Origin: Clostridia bacterium
GTDB lineage: Bacteria; Bacillota; Clostridia; TANB77; CAG-465
Assembly: GCA_017534305.1 (NCBI GenBank)
Contig: JAFWCU010000001.1
Location: forward strand, 1 to 64,000
Reading direction: 5' to 3'
Length of the DNA: 64,000 nt
The notes under the pieces are model-generated. The model was not told the origin of the DNA. It worked only from the letters and a program-made list of their open reading frames with translations, and ran no database searches. This document shows, piece after piece, positions 7,259 to 15,094 of the stretch; positions within the stretch are counted from its first letter, which is position 1, and each line of letters opens with the position of its first letter. A program made the translations under genes and the position numbers.

Positions 7259-9067
7259 TTATTCAACTGTAACAGATTTTGCTAAGTTTCTTGGCTTGTC
7301 TATGTCGCATCCTCTAAGTTTTGCAGTTTCGTAAGCAATTAATTGTAATGCTGCAACTGTTAGAATTGGCTCTGTAAAATCTGTAGTTTTTGGAAGTACA
7401 ACTAGTTTGTCTGAAAATTCGCTACATTGGTCTTTATGCATATCTGTTGTAACAAAGATAGAGAATGATCCTCTAGCTTTAGTCTCTTTAATATTACTTA
7501 CAGTTTTTTCATAAAGTTTTTCGTCTGTAGCAATAGATATAACTGGTGTTCCTTCTTCAATAAGAGAAATAGTACCATGTTTTAGTTCACCTGCACTATA
7601 AGATTCAGAGTGAGTATATGAGATTTCTTTTAGTTTTAGTGAACCTTCCATACATACTGCAGAGTCAATACCACGACCAATGAAGAATACATCGTTGTGA
7701 GTGTAAATGTCTTTTGCAATATCTAGGTATAAATCTCTGTTATCTATTACATTTTGTAGTTTAGATTCAATAGATAATAAATCTTCTTTAATTTCTTGAG
7801 CTTTTTCATCTGTTAAAACTCCATTTTGTTTCATAGCCATTAAAGCTAGAGTAGAAAATACGGCAACTTGTGTTGTGTATCCTTTAGTTGTAGCAACAGC
7901 AATTTCAGGCCCTGCATAAGTGTAGATACATTTATCTACTTCTCTAGAGATTGTAGAACCAACAGCATTTACTATACCTACAACATAAGCACCTTTTTCT
8001 TTTGCTAAACGAAGTGCTGCAATTGTATCTGCAGTTTCTCCAGATTGAGAAACAACAATAAGTAGAGTAGAAGGAGTGATTAACTCTTCGTTATATCTGT
8101 ATTCAGATGCAACTTCTACCATTACAGGAATTTTACCATAAGTTTGAAGTAGGTATTTACCAACAAGTGCTGCATGCATTGCGCTTCCGCAAGCTACAAT
8201 GTGGATTTTATCAAAAGATTTAAAATCTATATCTGAATATGTGCAATTAGTGTAGTATCTATCAAAAATACCAGCAATTGCTTTAGGTTGTTCATATATT
8301 TCTTTTAACATGAAGTGATCATATCCGTTCTTTTGGTATTGAGCTGCATCCCAACTTGCTGTTTGAGATTTTTTCTCAATTTCATTTAAATCACTATCAT
8401 AGAAAGTAACAATATCTCTAGTAATTTTAACAAATTCACCTTCGTTAATTAGAGAATATTTGTTAGTGTAGTTAAGTATTGCAGATATATCTGATGCTGC
8501 AAAATTTCCATCATGTGCATATCCAATTACTAGTGGACTATCTTTACGAGTTGCATAGATTGTTGCTGGCTCATCGTTATATATAACATCAAAAGCATAA
8601 GAACCCCTTAAACCTTTTGTAGCTTCAACTAGAGCTTTAAGTTTATCTCCAGTTTGTTTGTAGCAATAATCTAAGTAAGCAGTTGCAACTTCTGTATCAG
8701 TTTCACTTTGGAAAGTATATCCTTTAGAGATTAATTCTTCTTTAAGTTCAGCATAGTTTTCTATGATTCCGTTATGAACTAAAGTAACATCTCCAACATG
8801 ATGTGGGTGAGCGTTAGTTTCGTTTGGCTCTCCGTGAGTTGCCCATCTTGTATGAGCGATTGCGCAACATGAATCTGTATTCATTGTTGCTAGTTTTTCA
8901 TCTAGATTAGAAATTTTTCCTTTAGATTTTACAATATCTACATTTTGTCCATCAAAGAAAGCAATTCCAGATGAATCGTAACCTCTATATTCTAGATTTT
9001 TTAGGCCATTTAGGGCCACTTCGACTGAATTATTTTTTCTTGTAGTGTATCCAATTATTCCACACAT
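7259..9067 (-). CDS. glmS: glutamine--fructose-6-phosphate aminotransferase (isomerizing)
   Basis: GlmS makes glucosamine-6-phosphate from fructose-6-phosphate and glutamine, the entry to amino-sugar and peptidoglycan synthesis. The 602-residue product has the N-terminal class II glutaminase domain starting at the catalytic Cys2 (MCGIIGY) with HTRWATHGEP, and two SIS sugar-isomerase domains (VVSQSGETADT, then SYSAGELKHG). It ends in the typical DKPRNLAKSVTVE. The start ATG follows AGGAGGTAATTAAAA. Expression is controlled by the glmS ribozyme in its leader, which cleaves the message when glucosamine-6-phosphate is plentiful. Confidence 0.98.
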   Translation of the reverse strand: MCGIIGYTTRKNNSVEVALNGLKNLEYRGYDSSGIAFFDGQNVDIVKSKGKISNLDEKLATMNTDSCCAIAHTRWATHGEPNETNAHPHHVGDVTLVHNGIIENYAELKEELISKGYTFQSETDTEVATAYLDYCYKQTGDKLKALVEATKGLRGSYAFDVIYNDEPATIYATRKDSPLVIGYAHDGNFAASDISAILNYTNKYSLINEGEFVKITRDIVTFYDSDLNEIEKKSQTASWDAAQYQKNGYDHFMLKEIYEQPKAIAGIFDRYYTNCTYSDIDFKSFDKIHIVACGSAMHAALVGKYLLQTYGKIPVMVEVASEYRYNEELITPSTLLIVVSQSGETADTIAALRLAKEKGAYVVGIVNAVGSTISREVDKCIYTYAGPEIAVATTKGYTTQVAVFSTLALMAMKQNGVLTDEKAQEIKEDLLSIESKLQNVIDNRDLYLDIAKDIYTHNDVFFIGRGIDSAVCMEGSLKLKEISYTHSESYSAGELKHGTISLIEEGTPVISIATDEKLYEKTVSNIKETKARGSFSIFVTTDMHKDQCSEFSDKLVVLPKTTDFTEPILTVAALQLIAYETAKLRGCDIDKPRNLAKSVTVE

Positions 9068-9084
9068 TTTTTAATTACCTCCTA

Positions 9085-9262
9085 ATATACAATTATCAAT
9101 GTTCAGTTTTTGTTCCGTTCTTAGAATAAATATAGCTTTGTTACAAGAAAAATTTTGCTTTTTTTACTATATTTTTACGATATCTAATTTACCGTGATAG
9201 CATCCGCTGACTATTCGACAACTATCATCCTCGTCAACACTAAATAGTGTCCATGCGCTAAG
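9085..9262 (-). ncRNA. glmS ribozyme: glmS ribozyme (glucosamine-6-phosphate-activated self-cleaving riboswitch)
   Basis: Read on the minus strand, the leader contains the conserved core: TTAGCGC, then GTTGACGAGGATGATAG, GTCGAA, and CGGATGCTATCACGG, in the order seen in the Bacillus subtilis glmS element. The P2-type pairing GATAG/CTATC is intact. By homology, cleavage falls between A at 9259 and G at 9258 (TA|GCGC). The 3' boundary is approximate, because the P3/P4 region downstream is AT-rich and I did not fold it fully. It lies between a strong promoter and glmS. Confidence 0.93.
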
Positions 9263-9313
9263 TAATAAAGATTGCTTTTTGTTCACCTCCAACAATTTTT
9301 ACACTTTGGGCAT

Positions 9314-9342
9314 ATTATATATGATTTGTATTTAAAAGTCAA
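9314..9342 (-). promoter_or_regulatory. promoter of the glmS ribozyme-glmS transcript
   Basis: TTGACT (9337-9342), a 17-base spacer and TATAAT (9314-9319) on the minus strand, about 50 bases before the cleavage site. The rest of the 9343-9463 gap, up to the divergent glucosaminidase promoter, shows no further feature. Confidence 0.85.
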
Positions 9343-9463
9343 ATGAATGAAGGGCGACTAGTAATAGTTATGTCGTTGAAAGCAAATAAATACCCTAATG
9401 TTAAACAATTATGAAATTCTTGTGAAATTGTTACATTATATGTTATTTTTTGTTGCATATTCT

Positions 9464-9491
9464 TTGACAAAGTATTGCTTTATGATATAAT
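9464..9491 (+). promoter_or_regulatory. promoter of the glucosaminidase-cohesin unit
   Basis: TTGACA (9464-9469), a 16-base spacer and TATAAT (9486-9491), followed by AAGGAGG at 9522. Both hexamers match the consensus perfectly. Confidence 0.85.
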
Positions 9492-9535
9492 TTTTGTAGT
9501 AAAATGAATATTTTTGTCGTTAAGGAGGGGTGATA

Positions 9536-11791
9536 ATGGAAAAGAAATTAGGGTTTAAAGTACTAGCATGTTTTATGGTACTTACTATTGTTGCGTCTTT
9601 ATTCAACTTTTCTAGCGTTAAAGCTCAAATTGGCTATCCATTACCAGTATCATATATAGATTATAATTTCCCTGATTCATATAAATCATACATAGATAAA
9701 ATGAAGGCAGCTCATCCTAATTGGACTTTTAAAGCTGTACATTTAAATCTAGATTGGAATACAGCATTATCTCATGAAACATATGAGGTAAATGATGGAA
9801 TAAGTTTGGTTGAAGATATTTATGGTAGTGAATGGAAAAGAGATGGAAAAAACTACTATCAAGATGGAAACTATGTAACAGCATCTAAAGCTGGTGTTGC
9901 TTATGTTATGGATCCTAGAAACTTTTTAAATGATCAAGGAATATTTATGTTTGAAGCATTAGTTTATTCTGAAGCATCTCAAACAGCAGGAGCGGTACAA
10001 GCAGTGCTTGCGCCAACACTTATGGGTAGTACTAGAAAAAATCAATACCAAAGCTATGGAGAGTGGAAGTATCTTAATACTACTTATGCAGAACTTATTG
10101 CAAGATATGGAAAAGAAGTAGGTATAAATCCTGTTCATATAGCTTCACGTATTAGACAAGAAAATAGTGGAAACTTAGCTACAAATAAATTAATTGATGG
10201 ACATAATGGTCTTTATAATTTCTTCAATATTGGAGCTTTTGATAACCAATATGGAAGTGCAGTTACAAATGGTCTAACATATGCAAAAAATCATGGATGG
10301 ACAAATGTAGGTGCGGCATTAAAAGGTGGAATGCAATATATTTATGATAAGTATATAAAATATGGTCAAAATACAATATATTTTGAACGTTTTGACGTTA
10401 ATAACCCAGGAACTGGTCAATGGTTACTTGGTACTGGTTATATGACAAATATTTTTGCTCCAAGAAGTGAAGCATTAATTACATATAATGCATATAACTC
10501 ATATGGAATGCTAGATTTACCTTTTGAATTTCATATTCCTGTTTATGATAATATGCCATCATATGCAAGCCCAATGCCAACTCCAAATGGAGTATACTTT
10601 GTAGATGATAATACTAGAGTATATTTAGATGATCCAAGTGATAGTGGAGTAACAGATGAATTTTGGATTAGAAGTGGTCCAGATACATCATCTTCTATAG
10701 TTGAAAAAATATATGAAAACCAAGAAGGACAAAATAACAGAACACAATTTACAAGAACAGGTATAGGATATAACACATTATATGATAGAATTCGTTTTGA
10801 TGATGGACGTGTAGGATATATTCTTAAAAAATGGGTACATGAAGTAACATATACAAAAGTTACAGGTGTAGCTTTAAATACTACTTATACAAATATGAGT
10901 GTTGGTAATACTATGAAGCTTACAGCAACTGTTAGCCCACAAGATGCAAATAACAAGAATGTTAACTGGTCAACTTCAGATTCAAGTATAGTATCTGTAG
11001 ATCAAAATGGTAATGTAAATGCACTAAAATCTGGTGTTGCAACAATTACAGTAGTAACAGTAGATCAATCAAAGAGTGCTACATGTACAATTAATGTAAT
11101 ACAAGATAAGGTTACATCTATAAGCATTCCTGAGAATGAATATGAACTTACTCTAGGATCTTCTACAGTAATTACACCAATATTTAACCCTACTACAGCA
11201 AAAAATACAAATTATACAGTTACATCTTCAAATACTGCAGTAGCTACAATAAATGGTCATATAATTATTGCGCAAGGAGAAGGAACTACTACTTTAACAT
11301 TTAAGTCTGAAGATGGAGGACATACAGCGACAACTGTTTTAAAAGTTGTGTCACAAGATAAAGAGCAAATTGTAGTAGATGAACCTTTAAAACTAGAAAA
11401 TAAATATATCACTGGTTTAGATTTAACAGATAATACAGTAGATGCTGTTAGTGGTAAAATTCGTACAGGCTATAATGTAAAATTTGTGGATATTAATGGA
11501 AAAGAAATATTTGGAACAGAACTAGTTGGAACTGGAACAAAGATTCAATTTAGTAAAAACAATACAGTAGAAGAAGAGTATACTGTTTTAATATATGGAG
11601 ATGTTGATGGAAGTGGAGTAATTAATGCAAGAGATTTACTTGTACTTCAAAGATACCTTTTAAATAAGACAGAATTGTCTCAAATTCAAGTAAAGGCATC
11701 AATAACAGATAAAAAGTCACAAGTGCCTTATGCACTTGACCTATTAGTTATACAAAGACATATATTAGGCATGTATACAATAGAACAATAA
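9536..11791 (+). CDS. secreted N-acetylglucosaminidase with SH3, Ig-like and dockerin domains
   Basis: Probable peptidoglycan hydrolase of the LytD/GH73 type. A signal peptide covers residues 1-31. The catalytic region (about 120-270) has RIRQENSG with the likely catalytic Glu and YNFFNIGAFDN, typical of Mannosyl-glycoprotein endo-beta-N-acetylglucosaminidase-like domains. An SH3-like wall-binding segment follows (about 365-445), then a BIG_2 Ig-like repeat (VSPQDANNKNVNWSTSDSS) and a weaker second one. The C-terminus is a type I dockerin: GDVDGSGVINARDLLVLQRY is a good calcium loop plus helix, while the second repeat keeps LDLLVIQRHILG but its loop has lost most calcium ligands. The start is the ATG at 9536, since the GTG at 9530 overlaps the ribosome binding site. 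It is followed 15 bases later by a cohesin-bearing gene. Confidence 0.88.
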   Translation: MEKKLGFKVLACFMVLTIVASLFNFSSVKAQIGYPLPVSYIDYNFPDSYKSYIDKMKAAHPNWTFKAVHLNLDWNTALSHETYEVNDGISLVEDIYGSEWKRDGKNYYQDGNYVTASKAGVAYVMDPRNFLNDQGIFMFEALVYSEASQTAGAVQAVLAPTLMGSTRKNQYQSYGEWKYLNTTYAELIARYGKEVGINPVHIASRIRQENSGNLATNKLIDGHNGLYNFFNIGAFDNQYGSAVTNGLTYAKNHGWTNVGAALKGGMQYIYDKYIKYGQNTIYFERFDVNNPGTGQWLLGTGYMTNIFAPRSEALITYNAYNSYGMLDLPFEFHIPVYDNMPSYASPMPTPNGVYFVDDNTRVYLDDPSDSGVTDEFWIRSGPDTSSSIVEKIYENQEGQNNRTQFTRTGIGYNTLYDRIRFDDGRVGYILKKWVHEVTYTKVTGVALNTTYTNMSVGNTMKLTATVSPQDANNKNVNWSTSDSSIVSVDQNGNVNALKSGVATITVVTVDQSKSATCTINVIQDKVTSISIPENEYELTLGSSTVITPIFNPTTAKNTNYTVTSSNTAVATINGHIIIAQGEGTTTLTFKSEDGGHTATTVLKVVSQDKEQIVVDEPLKLENKYITGLDLTDNTVDAVSGKIRTGYNVKFVDINGKEIFGTELVGTGTKIQFSKNNTVEEEYTVLIYGDVDGSGVINARDLLVLQRYLLNKTELSQIQVKASITDKKSQVPYALDLLVIQRHILGMYTIEQ

Positions 11792-11806
11792 AGGTGGAGG
11801 ATGTAT

Positions 11807-13429
11807 ATGAAATTTAGTATACAAAAAAGAATAGCTATTTTAGCATTTGCAATAGTTTTAGTGTTTAGTGCTAAATTATATGCTGCAAGCCTTACAGGAG
11901 CTTCTAATGTAAATGTAGGCGATACATTTACACTTACATATAATTTTGGACAAAGTGTTGGAGCATATGACAACATTTCAGTGTCATATGACTCTAATGT
12001 GTTTGAATATGTTTCAGGAGATCCATTAAATGAGTCTATATGGTATGATTCAAGTGCAGAACAATATGGAATAACTACAAAGTCTTATACTTTTAGAGCA
12101 AAAAATTCTGGTTCTGCAAGAGTTGCAGTTGTTGCAAATGGTGTAGTAAGTGCAGATAGTTCAATGACAAGAACTGAGACTGTTACAGCTGAAAAATTAG
12201 TAAATGTTCAAGCTGTGATGGAGCCTCAAGAAAAACCAACAACTACACAAAATACACAAGGAAATATTAATCCAACATCTTCAACAGCAAGTGGAAATAA
12301 CTATTTGAGTTATTTACAAATTAGTGAAGAAGGATTAAGCCCATTTTTTGCAAGAACAATTGTAGATTATGCAATAACAGTAGGAGAAAATGTTTCAAGT
12401 ATTGAAGTATTAGCTCTTCCAGATGATCCTAACGCTCGTGTTGAAATTAGTGGTAATACTAATATAGTTGATGGAGATAACTATATAAATATTAAAGTTA
12501 CTGCAGAAAATGGATATTATAGAAATTACACAATAACAGTTACAAAAGTAAAAGATACATCTAAGGCAAATGCATTTTTAGAGAATTTAATAATAGAAGG
12601 ATATGAGTTTACTAAACCGTTCCAATCTGAATCATTGTCTTATGATTTAGGAGAAATTCCTTTTGGACTAGAATCATTTAATATTGCAGCTATTGCAAAA
12701 GATCCAAATGCAAAGGTTGAAATTGTTGGTGCAGATAAGCTAGTAGACTCAGGTGAAGGTGTAATAACTGTAAAAGTTACTGCACAAGATGGTACTACAA
12801 CTAAAGAATATAAAGTAAAATACACTGTTAAAGCTGCAGGAGCCGAAGAGCTTCAAGAAAAACAAATGCAAGATTATTTAAAAGATATTCAAGGAGCGCA
12901 AGGTAAAAAAGCTGTATTTGTATCATATTTAAAATATATATGGGCAGCAATTAAGAAAAATTATCTTTTAGTTATTATGTATGCACTTGTACTAATTAAC
13001 TTTATAGTAATTTTAGTACTTGCAAGAAAACTAAAAAAAGCAAAAGATTTTACATATGAACCAGAGCAAGAGGATAAGACGATACTTAAAGTTGAATCTG
13101 AAGATACACAAGAAACTCCTCAAATTGAAGAACCTGTTCATCAACATGTAAAGATTGAACCACCAAAGGTTGAATTATTAAAAGAAGATGATGAAGTATC
13201 TCAAGAAACTACTACAGTTGAACTTCCAAAACTTGGAAGAGCAGGAAGTAGAGCAGAAATAATAAAAGAAGAAAAAGTTGATGTTAAAGCAGAGACTCCT
13301 GGTAAAATACAACTTGTAGATTTGGATAAAAATGAAGGACCTCAAGATGAGCTTACTTTTAATATTTTTGAAAACCTAAATGAAGAAGATATAAAAAGAC
13401 TTTTAGACGATCAAATAGATAAAGAATAG
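11807..13429 (+). CDS. membrane-anchored cohesin-like / cadherin-like beta-sandwich protein
   Basis: The 540-residue product has a signal peptide (1-27, ending KLYAAS) and a cohesin-like domain (about 28-135: VNVGDTFTLTYNFGQ, VSYDSNVFEYVSG, SGSARVAVVANGVV). A Thr/Asn/Gln linker leads to two cadherin-like beta-sandwich repeats (about 165-250 and 260-345, each with DPNA(R/K)VEI), a membrane helix near 388-412, and a Glu-rich cytoplasmic tail of about 125 residues. Cohesins bind dockerins, and the gene just upstream encodes a dockerin-tagged wall hydrolase, so a receptor role is inferred. I use the ATG at 11807, six bases after GGTGGAGG, rather than the adjacent 11801. Confidence 0.82.
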   Translation: MKFSIQKRIAILAFAIVLVFSAKLYAASLTGASNVNVGDTFTLTYNFGQSVGAYDNISVSYDSNVFEYVSGDPLNESIWYDSSAEQYGITTKSYTFRAKNSGSARVAVVANGVVSADSSMTRTETVTAEKLVNVQAVMEPQEKPTTTQNTQGNINPTSSTASGNNYLSYLQISEEGLSPFFARTIVDYAITVGENVSSIEVLALPDDPNARVEISGNTNIVDGDNYINIKVTAENGYYRNYTITVTKVKDTSKANAFLENLIIEGYEFTKPFQSESLSYDLGEIPFGLESFNIAAIAKDPNAKVEIVGADKLVDSGEGVITVKVTAQDGTTTKEYKVKYTVKAAGAEELQEKQMQDYLKDIQGAQGKKAVFVSYLKYIWAAIKKNYLLVIMYALVLINFIVILVLARKLKKAKDFTYEPEQEDKTILKVESEDTQETPQIEEPVHQHVKIEPPKVELLKEDDEVSQETTTVELPKLGRAGSRAEIIKEEKVDVKAETPGKIQLVDLDKNEGPQDELTFNIFENLNEEDIKRLLDDQIDKE

Positions 13430-13432
13430 ATA

Positions 13433-13470
13433 AAAAAAGTTCCCAAATGAATTAACATTTGGGAATTTTT
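13433..13470. terminator. bidirectional terminator
   Basis: TTCCCAAATG/CATTTGGGAA stem with an AATTAA loop, flanked by A-run and T-run. It serves the cohesin gene and the convergent unknown gene. Confidence 0.9.
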
Positions 13471-13475
13471 ATATT

Positions 13476-14003
13476 TTAGCCATTTTCAACTAAAAACTTA
13501 AACAGTGTAGACTTACATGTAAGTCTTGTTTTATTCTTTGTGTCAAAAATAGCAACATACTCATCTGCAGATTTTAAACAAGCTCTAATCTTTGGAATAT
13601 AAGTGTTAAGAATATGTTTTGTCTTAATAACACTTTTACTTTTGAAGAAAGTGTATAAATTGCATAGAGCAAGTATTAAGAATTGTTCGTCTTCACTACA
13701 TTTACTATATAAATCTGGTTTTAAGTGACTTACTAGCTCAGTAGTGTCTTCTGTAGGTTTTGCAAGTAGCCCAACATACAACGTATGATATTTTTTGATT
13801 GCCATTTCTTTACCTGTGTATTCTTTGTTTAGCTCATAAAAACTACTATATGCTTTCATTGCTATACAAGAATAATAGATAATGTATTGCTGCAATCTCT
13901 CCGGGTCAGTACAACCCTTTTCAACTAAAATAGACGCTTGAGCAGTCGTCATTTTAATTGCTTCAAAAAGAACAGATTCTCTAAAATGTAGATCTCTTTT
14001 CAT
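13476..14003 (-). CDS. unknown helical cytosolic protein
   Basis: A 175-residue product with no signal peptide or membrane segment and a mostly helical composition. I recognise no family. The ATG follows GGGAGGTAAAATT, an excellent ribosome binding site, and the gene has its own promoter (14063-14091) and a shared terminator, so it is clearly expressed. It contains several cysteines without a CxxC pattern. It lies downstream of another unknown gene of similar character (14095), and both are transcribed away from ssrA. Confidence 0.7.
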   Translation of the reverse strand: MKRDLHFRESVLFEAIKMTTAQASILVEKGCTDPERLQQYIIYYSCIAMKAYSSFYELNKEYTGKEMAIKKYHTLYVGLLAKPTEDTTELVSHLKPDLYSKCSEDEQFLILALCNLYTFFKSKSVIKTKHILNTYIPKIRACLKSADEYVAIFDTKNKTRLTCKSTLFKFLVENG

Positions 14004-14062
14004 AATTTTACCTCCCTTTCAAAGTATTTAATCTCAGGGTGTCTCCTTTTTAAAGTAGCTCT

Positions 14063-14091
14063 ATTATACATCAAGAGATAATAAAAAACAA
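14063..14091 (-). promoter_or_regulatory. promoter of the 13476-14003 gene
   Basis: TTGTTT (14086-14091), a 17-base spacer and TATAAT (14063-14068) on the minus strand. The -35 falls in the T-run of the preceding terminator. Confidence 0.6.
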
Positions 14092-14108
14092 GTACTATCT
14101 AGTACTTG
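14082..14108 (-). terminator. terminator of the 14095-14508 gene
   Basis: CAAGTACT/AGTACTTG stem with a 4-base loop. The minus strand runs into TTTTTTAT. It overlaps the stop codon. Confidence 0.85.
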
Positions 14109-14508
14109 CTATTATTTCGTTTACATTTTTCAAAATATTATCTCTAAGTGATATATCTATTTTATCAAACTCAGTAATAGTTTTAAAATATGTAAGAATC
14201 TCTTTAGTAGTTTGTGAATAATCAACAGCTATTTCTTTTCTGTCGAATTGTCTTAGCATAAGATTTTCTTTGAATAAGTCGATTATTCTAAGAGTAGATA
14301 ATAGCGTGGAACTAGACAACTTCTTTGTATAAGTGTATTCATCAATTGTGTTAAGTGCACAGTTATATATGTACATTTTTAAGTCTTCTGGTCGGTATTC
14401 CGTTATATATTCTTTAGAGTAATCTTTATAGTTGCTTATTACATAAGAAAGAAAATTACGTATAACTAAGTTTAACTTACTATCATTTTTTTGCTTTATT
14501 AAAAACAT
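14095..14508 (-). CDS. unknown helical cytosolic protein next to ssrA
   Basis: A 137-residue, mostly helical product with many Lys/Glu and aromatic residues. It has no signal peptide, membrane segment or motif I recognise. It has a near-ideal ribosome binding site (AAGGAGGTTTGGGT before the ATG), a perfect TTGACA-17-TATAAT promoter and its own terminator. It is therefore a real, probably well-expressed single-gene unit. It is divergent from ssrA, and the two start regions are only about 55 bases apart. Confidence 0.7.
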   Translation of the reverse strand: MFLIKQKNDSKLNLVIRNFLSYVISNYKDYSKEYITEYRPEDLKMYIYNCALNTIDEYTYTKKLSSSTLLSTLRIIDLFKENLMLRQFDRKEIAVDYSQTTKEILTYFKTITEFDKIDISLRDNILKNVNEIIASTR

Positions 14509-14553
14509 AACCCAAACCTCCTTAATTTAATTAAATTATGAAAGATAGTGTAC

Positions 14554-14572
14554 ATAATTCGTGAGGAATTAT
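14554..14572. promoter_or_regulatory. inverted repeat over the -10 region (candidate operator)
   Basis: Perfect 7+7 inverted repeat ATAATTC-gtgag-GAATTAT. It overlaps the -10 and start region of the 14095-14508 gene. A dyad here could bind a repressor, but a chance AT-rich palindrome is possible. Confidence 0.35.
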
Positions 14573-14596
14573 ACAATAGTTTCTAATTCTTGTCAA
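14568..14596 (-). promoter_or_regulatory. promoter of the 14095-14508 gene
   Basis: TTGACA (14591-14596), a 17-base spacer and TATAAT (14568-14573) on the minus strand, an exact consensus match. Confidence 0.85.
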
Positions 14597-14602
14597 GGGG
14601 TC

Positions 14603-14631
14603 TTTAATTTTTGAAGTTACTATGGTATAAT
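14603..14631 (+). promoter_or_regulatory. promoter of ssrA
   Basis: TATAAT at 14626-14631, 10 bases before the mature 5' end of tmRNA. The -35 is weak (TTTAAT at 14603-14608, 17-base spacer). Confidence 0.65.
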
Positions 14632-14641
14632 ACTTATGTAA

Positions 14642-14994
14642 GGGGCCGTAAGGTTTCGACGGCTATTTTGAAATATTATAAGCGAGTAGTGGATTCTCGT
14701 TGGCCACTATAAAAACGAGAAATTAAAATTAAACGCAGATAAAGAATTTGCATTAGCTGCCTAATTATAGGTGCGGCGTAATTTTTCCTTGCTAGGTGGT
14801 AATTTTACGTTTCATATTTTTCTAGCTAACAATTCTATCAAAAGATTGTATGATAGAGGGTATTTTACAATCATATTATTTCATCTTTTTGTATATGTTT
14901 TAGTGAAATAATATTAAATTAACATATACTGCACTCGGAGAAAATAATATAGAGGAATTTTCGGACGTGAGTTCAATTCTCACCGGCTCCACCA
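14642..14994 (+). ncRNA. ssrA: transfer-messenger RNA (tmRNA)
   Basis: The 5' end GGGGCCGTAAGGTTTCGACGGC and the 3' end GAGTTCAATTCTCACCGGCTCCACCA are the diagnostic tmRNA halves. GGGGCCG pairs with CGGCTCC to form the acceptor stem, and CCA is encoded. The internal reading frame ends GCATTAGCTGCCTAA. Taking GCA at 14735 as resume codon, the degradation tag is ADKEFALAA, with the stop at 14762-14764. The exact resume codon is inferred from family tags. With SmpB (56-517), it rescues stalled ribosomes. The 353-base length is typical. Confidence 0.97.
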
Positions 14995-15003
14995 AATTAT
15001 TTA

Positions 15004-15030
15004 TCATTCAAGCAATTGAATGATTTTTTT
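15004..15030 (+). terminator. terminator of ssrA
   Basis: TCATTCAA/TTGAATGA stem with a GCAA loop and seven T's. Confidence 0.9.
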
Positions 15031-15031
15031 A

Positions 15032-15060
15032 TTGCTAATTACATTCTCGTATGCTATAAT
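15032..15060 (+). promoter_or_regulatory. promoter of the HD hydrolase gene
   Basis: TTGCTA (15032-15037), a 17-base spacer and TATAAT (15055-15060). Confidence 0.65.
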
Positions 15061-15094
15061 CTAGAAAAAATATTTTAATTTAGGAGGTAAAATT

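Noticed and set aside
14990..15060. Mobile element integrated at the 3' end of ssrA
   Set aside because: ssrA is a common integration site, but here it is followed directly by its terminator and ordinary genes, with no integrase or second copy of the 3' end.
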